Of a stretch of 64,000 nt of DNA, positions 1 through 7,557 are shown piece by piece. Under the pieces are notes generated by a model. That model saw nothing but the letters and a program-made list of their open reading frames with translations, searched no databases and was not told where the DNA came from. The stretch comes from a virus, in the IMG/VR virus record IMGVR_UViG_3300019763_000006, positions 1 to 64,000 of that record; one strand, 5' to 3'. The first letter of the stretch is position 1. Each line of letters starts with the position of its first letter. The translations under genes were made by a program, and so were the position numbers.

Positions 1-1416
1 ATCATCTTTTGATGCTGTCTCTTGGTCGCCGTTATAGGTAGCGGAAAGAGTTTTTGCAAACCCCATTCGCTCCTCTGTATTTTTCGCATACCATAATTTT
101 TTAGGTCTTGACCATCTAAAACCATTAGCTTTTAATTTTTTTCTGATTTCTTCTGAAGGCTTGCTGTTAAAACTTAACTCTATACCGTTTTTCTCTTCGT
201 TGTAATTTACTTGGCAAGTTATCGTTTGTTCGCTGTTATATGATGTTTTATTTTTTGCTGTTTGTTTCTTCTCTTGTTTTGGTTCTGTTGGTGCTTTGTA
301 GTCGTCTTTTACTAGTGTGGTGTACTCTTCGACCTCTTTAACCTCTTGAATATCTACCGCAATTATAGCACCTTTAACCAACCATTTGTTAAGGCTGTCA
401 ATATTAGCGGTGAAGTGGTTCGCCGTGTTTGATGTTCCCGTCAATGTCTTTGTAAGCTTTCCATTTAATCTTTCAGACTGTCCCCATTTACTAGCCCCGA
501 TTTTGTAAATATAACCTTTTCTACATCCATAATTAAAATCAACTTTCAACATAAAATATTTAGCATTCATCATATCATTAACTTTTGTAAGTTCTATAAT
601 TTTCATAACTTTTTTAACTCTTGTCTTAATTACTTTTTTATATCCTCTTGTTTTTCCTTCTTCTTCGGTTTTTGATGTCCCATCCCCTATTGTTATGGTT
701 TTAAATTCTTTTGCGTGTTTTTCTACTTCTTTTATAATCTTGTTTAACAATTTAATAGCTTTTTCTTGGTTCTCATTTGGCGTATAAAATTCTTTTATTT
801 TTTCATCTGTGAATATCTTTACACTTTCGCCCGTAGCATAATCCGTTTCCCACTGTTTATATCTTTCGTGGTATGTATAATTTACTGTTAAAGTATCTAA
901 ATCATACCAATCTGGTAAATAGTACAGTGTAAATAAATTAGCCCCTTTTGCTAAAATAATCCCGTCTTTTTCTAGATGCCATAAAGTACGTTTTGTAGGG
1001 TGTTGACTATACGCTGGTATAGTATATAATAGTTTTTTAGATGCTTCTATTTTTTTAGATTCTTTGTTTAATTTATCATTTAAATTTTCTATCATATTTC
1101 TAGCGGCTGCCTTTTCGCCTTCTGTCGCTCCTCTTTCTGCTAATGTTTTTACCTTTTCTATTTTTTCATAAATATCACTGTTAACTGGTGTATATTCTGT
1201 TTTATATACTTCTTTTGCTTCTGTTGTTTTATTACTGTAATTATCAACGACAAGTGTTAAACCGTTTTTACTTGCAATTCCGTCCCAATATGCAGGACTG
1301 TAATAATCTGTCATACTGTCGCTTTTATCCGCTTTATATCCATAACATGTCCATCCCTTAGCTATTAGTGCATGATATAAATTAACTTTTGCTTTTCTTT
1401 TATCTCCGTAATACAT
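1..1416 (-). CDS. DUF2786-like protein with C-terminal substrate-binding-like motif (partial, C-terminus off window)
   Basis: Open from an ATG at 1416 to the left edge with no stop, so at least 472 residues and cut at its C-terminus. A segment near residue 75 (EKVKTLAERGATEGEKAAA) resembles the DUF2786 motif of phage and plasmid proteins. The last part visible holds the pattern KLKANGFRWSRPKKLWYAKN, common at the end of large polyvalent proteins of mobile elements. No enzyme motif is seen; the role is unknown. The ribosome site is AGAAGGGTGG. It is the last gene of the leftward block and has its own promoter and palindromic operator at 1491-1524. Family assignment is by eye only. Confidence 0.6.
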   Translation of the reverse strand, partial: MYYGDKRKAKVNLYHALIAKGWTCYGYKADKSDSMTDYYSPAYWDGIASKNGLTLVVDNYSNKTTEAKEVYKTEYTPVNSDIYEKIEKVKTLAERGATEGEKAAARNMIENLNDKLNKESKKIEASKKLLYTIPAYSQHPTKRTLWHLEKDGIILAKGANLFTLYYLPDWYDLDTLTVNYTYHERYKQWETDYATGESVKIFTDEKIKEFYTPNENQEKAIKLLNKIIKEVEKHAKEFKTITIGDGTSKTEEEGKTRGYKKVIKTRVKKVMKIIELTKVNDMMNAKYFMLKVDFNYGCRKGYIYKIGASKWGQSERLNGKLTKTLTGTSNTANHFTANIDSLNKWLVKGAIIAVDIQEVKEVEEYTTLVKDDYKAPTEPKQEKKQTAKNKTSYNSEQTITCQVNYNEEKNGIELSFNSKPSEEIRKKLKANGFRWSRPKKLWYAKNTEERMGFAKTLSATYNGDQETASKDD

Positions 1417-1490
1417 AATATTCCACCCTTCTTAACTTTTGTATTTTAATTATTAGTTTTATATAGAAACTTAAATATTCTTAACTTCTG

Positions 1491-1524
1491 CTCTAGTATA
1501 CCATATTAGATATACTAGAGTCAA
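1491..1524 (-). promoter_or_regulatory. sigma-A-type promoter with overlapping palindromic operator for the gene ending at the left edge
   Basis: On the minus strand TTGACT (1524-1519) and TATACT (1500-1495) are 18 nt apart. A perfect 10-bp inverted repeat, CTCTAGTATA (1491-1500) with TATACTAGAG (1511-1520), covers the -10 and touches the -35. A protein bound there would block the promoter, so this is a candidate repressor operator. Confidence 0.6.
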
Positions 1525-1533
1525 GAAGTTTTT

Positions 1534-1752
1534 TTAATAATGCAAACCTTGGCATTCCAACCATCTTGGACACCTTGAACCTTCGCAAAATCCTGTATTA
1601 TCACAAAATAGATTTTCATAAAAACTATCGTCTTGATGCTCTTCATAGATAATATTTTCATCATCTAATTTTTTAATTTTATTTGTTAAATTTGGTTCAA
1701 AATCTCTTGCTAATTCTTTTAATTCATTTTTCATTTTATCATCTTCTTTCAT
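1534..1752 (-). CDS. small cysteine-rich protein of unknown function
   Basis: 72 residues. The acidic N-terminal half is helical in character. The C-terminus holds four cysteines (CDNTGFCEGSRCPRWLEC), a spacing that could bind zinc. The first ATG has an AAGGGCAAG stretch upstream; an in-frame ATG at 1734 is an alternative start. A promoter TTGTAA-17-TAATAT lies at 1810-1782 on the minus strand, so it is probably transcribed alone. I do not recognise the family. Confidence 0.6.
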   Translation of the reverse strand: MKEDDKMKNELKELARDFEPNLTNKIKKLDDENIIYEEHQDDSFYENLFCDNTGFCEGSRCPRWLECQGLHY

Positions 1753-1781
1753 TTTTTAGTACTTGCCCTTGACTTACTTAT

Positions 1782-1810
1782 ATATTATCACACTTTATTA
1801 TATATTACAA
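1782..1810 (-). promoter_or_regulatory. promoter of the small Cys-rich gene
   Basis: Minus strand TTGTAA (1810-1805), 17-nt spacer, TAATAT (1787-1782), about 30 nt upstream of the start codon at 1752. Confidence 0.55.
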
Positions 1811-1977
1811 GTAATATTTTAATAAAATTATAAAAACTTTTAACCATTATTTACCATTTAAAAAAATGCACCTTGGATGTTTTTGACCGATTATCCCTCA
1901 ACTCCTATCTATATTATATATGAAAATTTTTATCCTGTCAATAGTTTTTAATATTTTTTTTAAATAAGTTATCAAGC

Positions 1978-2008
1978 AACAAAAAAAAGAAGGGATTAGC
2001 CTTCTTTA
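1978..2008 (-). terminator. rho-independent terminator of the clamp-like gene
   Basis: On the minus strand AAGAAGG-ctaat-CCCTTCTT is followed by a run of eight to nine T, directly after the stop codon at 2013. Confidence 0.75.
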
Positions 2009-2012
2009 ATTT

Positions 2013-2723
2013 TTAAAATGGTATTTTCTCATTATTTAATTTGTTATTATTTTCAATTTTAATATTTTTAATTTGATATATCTGTTTTAATAGAAACTCA
2101 TCGCAGCGGATAGGGAGTAATAATCCACGTCCATTTTCATTATCTATTACGAGTGAGTTTATATTATTTTTAACATATATTATAGATTTTTCAAAATCTA
2201 ATATGTCACTTATAATTTTTAAATATTCTATATTAAATATCATATATTCTTTTTTATCGCTATTTGATATATTAATAAAAAAATATCCTTTATTTTTTAT
2301 TGTTTTTTCTTTTTCTTTACTTGCCTTATAAATTTTATAATTGTAATTTATTTCTTTTTTCAAGTTTTTTATTTTATCTATTGTTTTATGTGTTGTTTTA
2401 TAATCTCCAAAAAAATCATATTTAGGTGATTTTTCAAGGTGTTCTGCTTTATCACAAATAATATTAATATCATTTAATTCGATTAGCATATAGGTATTTG
2501 TTGCACAAAGTTTATTATTAAATATATACGCTCCATCAATTCCTATTCGTGTTTTATTTTTTTTGCATTTCTTACAAAACTTTTGAAATGCTTCAATTCT
2601 TTGTTTGTCTGTTTTCTTAACCTTCAATTGTTTGTATATTTCTAGTTTAACATATTTTTCGATATTTTTTATATCATTATTTTTTACCATTTCTAAAATT
2701 TGATTTTCATTAATTTTAATCAT
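2013..2723 (-). CDS. unknown protein, possibly DNA sliding-clamp-like
   Basis: 236 residues, ribosome site GAAGGAAT. The C-terminal half has a run that resembles the last domain of phage beta-clamp-like proteins: a strand-rich segment around FNIEYLKIISDIL, then INSLVIDNENGRGLLLPIR, the position where clamps carry a conserved PMR-like strand. The N-terminal 90 residues include CKKCKKNKTRIGIDGAYIF and NKLCATNTYMLIEL. If correct it would be a diverged processivity factor for phage replication, but the similarity is weak and read by eye. Promoter at 2814-2786; terminator follows directly. It is a one-gene transcription unit. Confidence 0.6.
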   Translation of the reverse strand: MIKINENQILEMVKNNDIKNIEKYVKLEIYKQLKVKKTDKQRIEAFQKFCKKCKKNKTRIGIDGAYIFNNKLCATNTYMLIELNDINIICDKAEHLEKSPKYDFFGDYKTTHKTIDKIKNLKKEINYNYKIYKASKEKEKTIKNKGYFFINISNSDKKEYMIFNIEYLKIISDILDFEKSIIYVKNNINSLVIDNENGRGLLLPIRCDEFLLKQIYQIKNIKIENNNKLNNEKIPF

Positions 2724-2785
2724 TTTTTATTCCTTCTTTCGTTTTTTATATTAGTGACTTGAAATATTATCTTTTAACTATCTTT

Positions 2786-2814
2786 ATATTATCACATATA
2801 ATGATAAAACACAA
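2786..2814 (-). promoter_or_regulatory. promoter of the clamp-like gene
   Basis: Minus strand TTGTGT (2814-2809), 17 nt, TAATAT (2791-2786). Same architecture as the promoters of the neighbouring leftward genes. Confidence 0.55.
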
Positions 2815-2860
2815 GTGTTATTTTAATATTTTTATAAAAATTTATCTAATATCTGGCAAC

Positions 2861-2892
2861 AAAAAAAAGAAGGGCTTAAAACCCTTCTTTTA
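2861..2892 (-). terminator. rho-independent terminator of the 102-residue gene
   Basis: Minus strand AAAAGAAGGGTTTTAAGCCC continues as TTCTTTTTTTT: a strong hairpin with a T tail downstream of the stop codon at 2923. Confidence 0.75.
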
Positions 2893-2922
2893 ATTACTCT
2901 ATTTATTTAAAACTCTATTATT

Positions 2923-3231
2923 CTATTGATTTAAATAATCATGTACTAGCATTTCAAAATCTGAGTAATAACTTTCAACTGATGATTTTAAATTATTTTC
3001 TTTTATATCATCTATTAAAAAATCGCTATTGTCAAATGATATTATTTCATCATAGGTATTATTATATACGTTTTCGTTAATCCCTTGTCCTTTATAGCTT
3101 ATAAAATAATTGATTTTATCATTTTTTATATAAGCCCCAAAACAGTCTACTTGCCAATCAAAAGGCGAATATTTTACATTTCTCAATAAATTTCTTACGT
3201 CTTTTTTAGTTACTCTTAAATTATTTTTCAT
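2923..3231 (-). CDS. hypothetical protein, 102 residues
   Basis: Strong ribosome site CCAGGAGGATTC before ATG. Acidic and rich in aromatic residues, without transmembrane segments or cysteine pairs. Own promoter (TTGACA-17-TATAAT at 3322-3294, the best match of the block) and own terminator. Function unknown. Confidence 0.65.
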   Translation of the reverse strand: MKNNLRVTKKDVRNLLRNVKYSPFDWQVDCFGAYIKNDKINYFISYKGQGINENVYNNTYDEIISFDNSDFLIDDIKENNLKSSVESYYSDFEMLVHDYLNQ

Positions 3232-3293
3232 TTTTGAATCCTCCTGGTTTATGTAATATATGCGACCTGAAACTTTTCCTTAACTTCTACTTT

Positions 3294-3322
3294 ATTATAT
3301 ATCAACCAACTTTAATTGTCAA
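3294..3322 (-). promoter_or_regulatory. consensus promoter of the 102-residue gene
   Basis: Minus strand TTGACA (3322-3317), 17 nt, TATAAT (3299-3294): a full sigma-A consensus. Confidence 0.7.
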
Positions 3323-3368
3323 CACTTTTTTAAAATATTTTTAATTAGTTAGCGATAAAATAAAGCTT

Positions 3369-3533
3369 TTAAAAACTATAATAGCTGCTTAGATCACTTT
3401 CTAGCTTTGTAATTCTTGAATTAATCTCTTCGACCAATTCTAAGTTATTTTGATTATTAAATTTATTTTGATTGAGTCTTGATAATTCAATTAAAATAAA
3501 ATCAATATCATTTTTATTTTGAAAATCTTTCAT
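3369..3533 (-). CDS. small hypothetical protein, 54 residues
   Basis: Reads MKDFQNKNDIDFILIELSRL and so on for 54 residues to a stop at 3369. Start is fixed by AGGAGGTG five bases upstream, which overlaps the end of the preceding 44-residue gene (3537-3671), so the two are translationally linked. Helical, Asn/Gln-rich, no known motif. Confidence 0.6.
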   Translation of the reverse strand: MKDFQNKNDIDFILIELSRLNQNKFNNQNNLELVEEINSRITKLESDLSSYYSF

Positions 3534-3536
3534 TTT

Positions 3537-3671
3537 TTACACCTCCTGTTTTATATTAATATTATTTTTAATATTATAACTATCTAAAAAGGTTTTAAAA
3601 TCTTTTAATGTTAATTTTTTATGATAGCACAAACAATAGTCTTTATAAATTTCCAATAATTTTAAATCCAT
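3537..3671 (-). CDS. small hypothetical protein, 44 residues
   Basis: Starts MDLKLLEIYKDYCLCYHKKL with ribosome site AAAGGAGGCG. Its final codons GAG GTG TAA form the ribosome site of the next gene. The two small genes form an operon behind the promoter at 3737-3709. No function can be proposed. Confidence 0.6.
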   Translation of the reverse strand: MDLKLLEIYKDYCLCYHKKLTLKDFKTFLDSYNIKNNINIKQEV

Positions 3672-3708
3672 TTTTACGCCTCCTTTTTTTGTTTTACTTC
3701 TTGAGTCT

Positions 3709-3737
3709 ATTATATATCATAATTTTATAAATTGCAA
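3709..3737 (-). promoter_or_regulatory. promoter of the two-gene operon 3671-3369
   Basis: Minus strand TTGCAA (3737-3732), 17 nt, TATAAT (3714-3709). Confidence 0.6.
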
Positions 3738-3859
3738 GGTTTATTTTAAAAACTTTTAAAAATGATTAATTATTTTTAGATCTATTTTTAACGTTTCAAA
3801 TCCTGCTTATTTTAATTTTTTATTTTGCAATGCTATTATATCCAACATTGATAAAAATT

Positions 3860-3897
3860 AAAAACAAAGACTCTATACAATGTATAAAGTCTATTAA
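3860..3897 (-). terminator. terminator of the SprT-like gene
   Basis: Minus strand AGACTTTATA-cattg-TATAGAGTCT followed by TTGTTTTTAAT just beyond the stop at 3903. Confidence 0.65.
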
Positions 3898-3902
3898 TTG
3901 TT

Positions 3903-4481
3903 TTATAAAATTTTTAAATCTAATGATTTTTTACAATGTGGGCAAATGTAATTGGTTCGTAAACTTCTTAAATTCATGTATTTAGTTTTTCTTTTAAAAT
4001 TATAAGTATATTCACATTTTTTACATTCAATTTTATATTTATATTTTTCGTTACTTTTTGTTAAGTTTTTAGTTTGCGTATCTACTTCATAGCAGCGCTG
4101 GATAGTGCCATAATTATTACTAATTGATGAATAATTGATAATATTAGCTGCTGCTTTCCATTTTCCCCTATGTCCTGCGCCAGGGTACATGGCGTGCAGA
4201 AACTCATGCAATAATGTATTCTTAATTTCTTTTTTAATATCTATATTTTTATTTTGCAGGTTATCACTGCAATTACTAATTGAAATTGTTTTGTTTTTAT
4301 AATGACATAATCCAGCTTGCTTTTTTGAACTGGTTATTTTCAAAGTGTAATTTTTAACTACACCCTGTATTAGTTTTTTATTAAAACTAATTTTATTTAA
4401 ATCTGTAATAATTTCTAGCATATAGCTATTTAATATTTCTTGATTTAAATTGATTGTTTTTCTTTCAAAATTTTTATTCAT
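3903..4481 (-). CDS. SprT-like zinc metalloprotein
   Basis: 192 residues. The HExxH zinc-protease motif is HEFLH at residues 92-96, with a third candidate ligand, His104, in GAGHRGKWK, the arrangement of the SprT/Spartan family. A C-terminal zinc ribbon (CKKCEY, then CPHC about 35 residues later) is also typical. SprT-like proteins are linked to DNA-protein crosslink repair in eukaryotes; phage versions are of unknown role. Ribosome site AAAGGAGCGG. Single-gene unit with promoter at 4549-4521 and a terminator. Family call is firm, role inferred. Confidence 0.85.
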   Translation of the reverse strand: MNKNFERKTINLNQEILNSYMLEIITDLNKISFNKKLIQGVVKNYTLKITSSKKQAGLCHYKNKTISISNCSDNLQNKNIDIKKEIKNTLLHEFLHAMYPGAGHRGKWKAAANIINYSSISNNYGTIQRCYEVDTQTKNLTKSNEKYKYKIECKKCEYTYNFKRKTKYMNLRSLRTNYICPHCKKSLDLKIL

Positions 4482-4520
4482 TATAACCGCTCCTTTTATA
4501 TGTATTTTCTAACTACCTAT

Positions 4521-4549
4521 ATAATATCATATATTAATATAGATTGCAA
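4521..4549 (-). promoter_or_regulatory. promoter of the SprT-like gene
   Basis: Minus strand TTGCAA (4549-4544), 17 nt, TATTAT (4526-4521). Confidence 0.55.
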
Positions 4550-4639
4550 GTATTATTTCTAAAAAATATTAATAGAGGTATAAAATTTTCTTATATTATA
4601 ATAATACTATATTTGAATAATACGATATATAATATAAAT

Positions 4640-4668
4640 AAAAAGCAGCTGGTAAGAGCTACTTATTA
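4640..4668 (-). terminator. terminator of the 234-residue gene
   Basis: Minus strand AGTAGCT-cttacc-AGCTGCT followed by TTTTATT; one G-T pair in the stem. Confidence 0.55.
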
Positions 4669-4675
4669 TTAATTA

Positions 4676-5380
4676 TTATTTATTCAGTTCTTTTAACTCT
4701 TTTAAAAACTCTTTGTTGATTTTATTGAAATAATCATCAATTTTCAAATAGCTATTATATGTTAGATCTAATTCGTTTATAGATATTTTGTCATATTTAT
4801 TATTATATATATTAGATATAATCTCCTCATCTTCTCCCTCATTTTCGCTTTTTAACCATGAATATTTTTCTATCAATTTTTTAGTTTTATTAATTAATAT
4901 TTGCTTATTATCGTTATTTTTAAAATAATTTTGTTCTTTAATCTTTAGATTATAGATAATTTCATTAAATAAATTTTCTATAATTTTATTTTTTAATTTT
5001 TCATCCATGTTATATGTTATATAAATACTATCACTATATCTACTACATATATCTATCCTGCCATGATAATAATTTTTATCAATTTCCCCTCTATTATCAT
5101 TTTTATTTATCCATGACTTTAGAGAATTTGTGTTATAATCTATATAAGATATATCATATAAATTATTTTTATTATTAATTTTTATTATGTTATTATCGCT
5201 ATCATTCTTAAATTTTTTAAATAAATTAATAATATAGTTATATAAATTATTATCATATTTATTAATAATTTGTATTTTTTGTTCTTGTGGCAAATATTGT
5301 ATATTTTTTGTGTTATGTGTTATAACCATTTCTGACTCATTATGATTAAATATTGCATCAAATAATTTTTTATTATTCAT
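4676..5380 (-). CDS. hypothetical protein, 234 residues, Asn/Lys/Asp-rich
   Basis: Ribosome site TAGGAGGTACAAG before ATG. The protein is highly polar (long Asn, Lys, Ile, Tyr runs), with an acidic patch ENEGEDEEI near residue 180 and no cysteine clusters, membrane segments or nucleotide-binding motif. Own promoter and terminator. Not recognised. Confidence 0.6.
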   Translation of the reverse strand: MNNKKLFDAIFNHNESEMVITHNTKNIQYLPQEQKIQIINKYDNNLYNYIINLFKKFKNDSDNNIIKINNKNNLYDISYIDYNTNSLKSWINKNDNRGEIDKNYYHGRIDICSRYSDSIYITYNMDEKLKNKIIENLFNEIIYNLKIKEQNYFKNNDNKQILINKTKKLIEKYSWLKSENEGEDEEIISNIYNNKYDKISINELDLTYNSYLKIDDYFNKINKEFLKELKELNK

Positions 5381-5437
5381 CTTGTACCTCCTAAAAATTT
5401 TTGCTGGTGACTTGAAATATATTTTTTAATTAACTAT

Positions 5438-5466
5438 ATAATATCATAGTATAATTATATAGTCAA
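5438..5466 (-). promoter_or_regulatory. promoter of the 234-residue gene
   Basis: Minus strand TTGACT (5466-5461), 17 nt, TATTAT (5443-5438). Confidence 0.55.
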
Positions 5467-5525
5467 TAACTTTTTAAAACTTTTTATATTATTTTAATTG
5501 TACTTAAAATAAACATTTTATAGCT

Positions 5526-5630
5526 GCCGTGTTATGAATTTTACGCTGTTATGCGTGTTGCATAATTTAATCTGTTACGCCGTGTTGCCGAACTTTTTCT
5601 GTTACCGTGTTATCAAACTTTTTCTGTTAT
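5526..5630. repeat. four degenerate 25-27-bp tandem repeats
   Basis: Units begin at 5526, 5553, 5579 and 5606 and share the frame GTGTTR....TTTTTCTGTTAY; the last two are the closest. They are GC-richer than their surroundings and lead straight into a second, 17-bp array. Non-coding on both strands. Iteron-like. Confidence 0.7.
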
Positions 5631-5634
5631 GCTA

Positions 5635-5745
5635 CTTTTGTAATAATCCCAAAGTTGTAATGACTCCAAAGTTGTAATGATTATAAGGTTGTAATAATTC
5701 CAAAATTACAATGATTTCAAAATTACAATGATTACAAGGTTATAT
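5635..5745. repeat. about six 17-bp tandem repeats (iteron-like)
   Basis: Units start at 5652, 5669, 5686, 5703 and 5720, with partial units at each end; clearest form CCAAAGTTGTAATGACT. The period of 17 bp is kept exactly over five units while the sequence drifts (GTTGTAAT to ATTACAAT). The pattern suits cooperative binding of a replication or partition protein. Confidence 0.75.
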
Positions 5746-6253
5746 CTTTACAGGATAATGCAATATTACAATATTTAATATAAAGCTTTAGAATGTAGTT
5801 ATTTTAATTTTATAATGTTATAATACAATAGCATTAACGCTTGATTTAAAACTAAAATAAGCTATATTTGAGACGTTGTTTTTTGTGTATAATGGTTTGA
5901 TATATGCTATTTTATTATGCATTGCTTATTAAATATATCAGATAATATATTGTTTAATATTAATGCGATATATTAGATAGTATATTAGATAATATTAATG
6001 TGATATATTAGATAATATATAAGTTAATATATCAGCTGCTTATATGTGATAACGCATTATTTTTTGATACATTATAAAACGCATTAAAACACCGTTATTT
6101 TAATTATATTAATCAATAGTATAGTAGTACTATAATAAAATTAAACACGTTAAAAAGCTATTTTAAGCATTTAAAAATAATCATAGTTATACATAAAATT
6201 TTATAAGTATGCATGAATGTTTATACATCAAAATGTATTATTATACATAATAA

Positions 6254-6276
6254 AAAAGGGTATATTATACCCTTAA
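6254..6276 (-). terminator. terminator of the 7518-6265 gene run
   Basis: Minus strand AAGGGTATAATATACCCTT followed by TTTTTA, overlapping the last codons of the gene that stops at 6265. Confidence 0.75.
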
Positions 6277-6486
6277 ATGTAAATAATTTGAAAACAGGTC
6301 ACTTTTAATCAATATTATTGTGTGATTAGTATTTTTTATGTTTACTATCTTAACGCCTGTTACATTATCAATATTTAACAAAAAGTCTATTAATTCATAG
6401 TCTGAACCATAGTCACTTTCAATTGTTAAATTTTGGTAACACTCTTTTAAAATTTTATTAGCTAACGATTTTTTAATATCGTTCAT
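6265..6486 (-). CDS. hypothetical protein, 73 residues
   Basis: Starts in a TAATG overlap with the upstream 53-residue gene, so translation is coupled. Sequence has an alpha-beta look (KIVNIKNTNHTIILIKS) with no catalytic motif. Last gene before the terminator at 6254-6276. Unknown function. Confidence 0.6.
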   Translation of the reverse strand: MNDIKKSLANKILKECYQNLTIESDYGSDYELIDFLLNIDNVTGVKIVNIKNTNHTIILIKSDLFSNYLHLRV

Positions 6487-6647
6487 TATTTCACTTCCTT
6501 GATTAATCCCATATTTTGTAAATCGTAAATATAAGACTCAAAGTTTGTGCCGTTCTCTTTTTGATAATCGTTATCATTTGAGTTAAAAATTTCTCTCAGT
6601 TCTGATTTTGATATAATTTCTTGAGTTTCTGTTAATAAAAATTTCAT
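6486..6647 (-). CDS. small hypothetical protein, 53 residues
   Basis: MKFLLTETQEIISKSELREI through to EVK, ribosome site GAAGGTAT. Its stop overlaps the next start by one base. The layout (a short helix, then acidic loop, then LQNMGLI) resembles small phage proteins found in many clostridial elements, with no known role. Confidence 0.6.
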   Translation of the reverse strand: MKFLLTETQEIISKSELREIFNSNDNDYQKENGTNFESYIYDLQNMGLIKEVK

Positions 6648-6672
6648 TTTATACCTTCTTTCTTTTTTTTAT

Positions 6673-6733
6673 TTATAATCTCTATAATATGCATACTATA
6701 AAAAATAGTATACATATAAACAGATTATAAAAC
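6673..6733. repeat. 60-bp repeat with stem-loop, copy A
   Basis: Begins TTATAATCTCTATAATATGC, contains the inverted repeat GCATACTA-taaaaa-TAGTATAC and ends CAGATTATAAAAC. A diverged copy is at 7089-7143. Each lies just upstream of a minus-strand gene, so it may be a shared leader or regulatory element. Confidence 0.65.
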
Positions 6734-7054
6734 AGTATTTTCCAATTCATTAATGGTAAAAGTTGGAATATCTTGTAAATCTAAATGAGAATTATTATCA
6801 ATAACTTCATTAATTAAATCAATTTTTTGTGGATATACTACTTTTAAATCATTGATAATTTTATCCATTTTTTCAAAATCTGATATAACTTTTTTGTAAA
6901 AATTATAATCTGATAATGTCATTATTGTAATACCATCTTTGTTTATGTCAAAATTTTGATATAGATTGATAAAATCTTGTGTGATGTCTTGCATGTCGCT
7001 AGATAGATAGATTAAGTCTTTAACCTGTTGCGTTGTTTGAATAATTACTTTCAT
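6725..7054 (-). CDS. hypothetical protein, 109 residues
   Basis: Ribosome site AAAGGTGG. Mostly helical, acidic; no cysteine, TM or nucleotide motif. It lies between two copies of the 60-bp repeat, in a run of small genes read from the promoter at 7586-7558. Function unknown. Confidence 0.6.
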   Translation of the reverse strand: MKVIIQTTQQVKDLIYLSSDMQDITQDFINLYQNFDINKDGITIMTLSDYNFYKKVISDFEKMDKIINDLKVVYPQKIDLINEVIDNNSHLDLQDIPTFTINELENTVL

Positions 7055-7088
7055 TTTATAACCACCTTTTCATTTTTTTTTGAGATTT

Positions 7089-7143
7089 TTATAATCTCTA
7101 TAATGCATACTATAAAATAATATGCATCAACAGACTATAAAAC
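7089..7143. repeat. 60-bp repeat with stem-loop, copy B
   Basis: TATAATCTCTATAATGCATA and a CAGACTATAAAAC end match copy A at 6673-6733; the inner stem is shorter. Upstream of the 109-residue gene. Confidence 0.6.
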
Positions 7144-7373
7144 TAAAATTCTCTTTTTAAAGGTTCGTAATAGTCTACAATTGTTGCCCCTCGTGATTCC
7201 ATGTAGTCCTCATAATTGACAAATTCGCCATTTGATAAATTATAAGCCAAGTTGTCCTGTCTTTGATAAAAACACTCTTCACATAATTCCATTTCTTTTC
7301 CTTCAATAATTGTAGTTTTCATTTCTTTAACGTTATGATAACTGTTACAGATTGCACATTTAAAATATCTCAT
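7143..7373 (-). CDS. small zinc-ribbon protein, 76 residues
   Basis: Two CxxC pairs, CAIC at residues 6-9 and CEEC near residue 33, with a beta-hairpin-like spacer, form a zinc ribbon; the tail is acidic and aromatic. Ribosome site TAGGAGGT. The parS palindrome lies immediately upstream of this ribosome site. Probably a nucleic-acid-binding or protein-protein adaptor; not identified further. Confidence 0.65.
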   Translation of the reverse strand: MRYFKCAICNSYHNVKEMKTTIIEGKEMELCEECFYQRQDNLAYNLSNGEFVNYEDYMESRGATIVDYYEPLKREF

Positions 7374-7389
7374 TTTTATAACCTCCTAG

Positions 7390-7409
7390 AATGTTTCACG
7401 TGAAACATT
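7390..7409. promoter_or_regulatory. parS: parS-like ParB-binding site (perfect 20-bp palindrome)
   Basis: Positions 7392-7407 read TGTTTCACGTGAAACA, identical to the widely conserved bacterial parS consensus bound by ParB/Spo0J. The palindrome extends two bases further on each side. It sits in the short gap between a 34-codon gene and the zinc-ribbon gene. No parA or parB gene is seen in the window, so the ParB would be encoded elsewhere on this element or by the host. That it works as a centromere is inference; the match is seen. Confidence 0.75.
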
Positions 7410-7413
7410 TATT

Positions 7414-7518
7414 TTATTGTATAGTGTTTTGTAAGCTACAATTAAGCATTATGCTTAACTCGTTTATTGTTGATAATTCTTTGTTGATAATACTTTTTAG
7501 TTTTTTAATAATATTCAT
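7414..7518 (-). CDS. very small putative protein, 34 residues
   Basis: MNIIKKLKSIINKELSTINE then 14 more residues to a stop at 7414. Ribosome site GAAAGGGG is moderate. It is the first frame after the promoter at 7586-7558. An N-terminal amphipathic helix is possible. Could also be only a leader. Confidence 0.4.
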   Translation of the reverse strand: MNIIKKLKSIINKELSTINELSIMLNCSLQNTIQ

Positions 7519-7557
7519 TTTGTAAACCCCTTTCAAACCCTTTCTTTCATTATCTAT

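Larger units (their letters stand above)
5381..6264. other. 880-bp non-coding gap with repeats: candidate replication origin
   Basis: No gene with a ribosome site is seen on either strand. It holds the two tandem-repeat arrays above and then an AT-only-like stretch (about 5930-6040) in which GATATATTAGATAATAT-type units recur four times. Iterons beside an AT-rich segment are the usual layout of plasmid-type origins, but no rep gene is recognised nearby, so this is inference. A TGTGTATAAT extended -10 sits at about 5884-5893. Confidence 0.45.
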
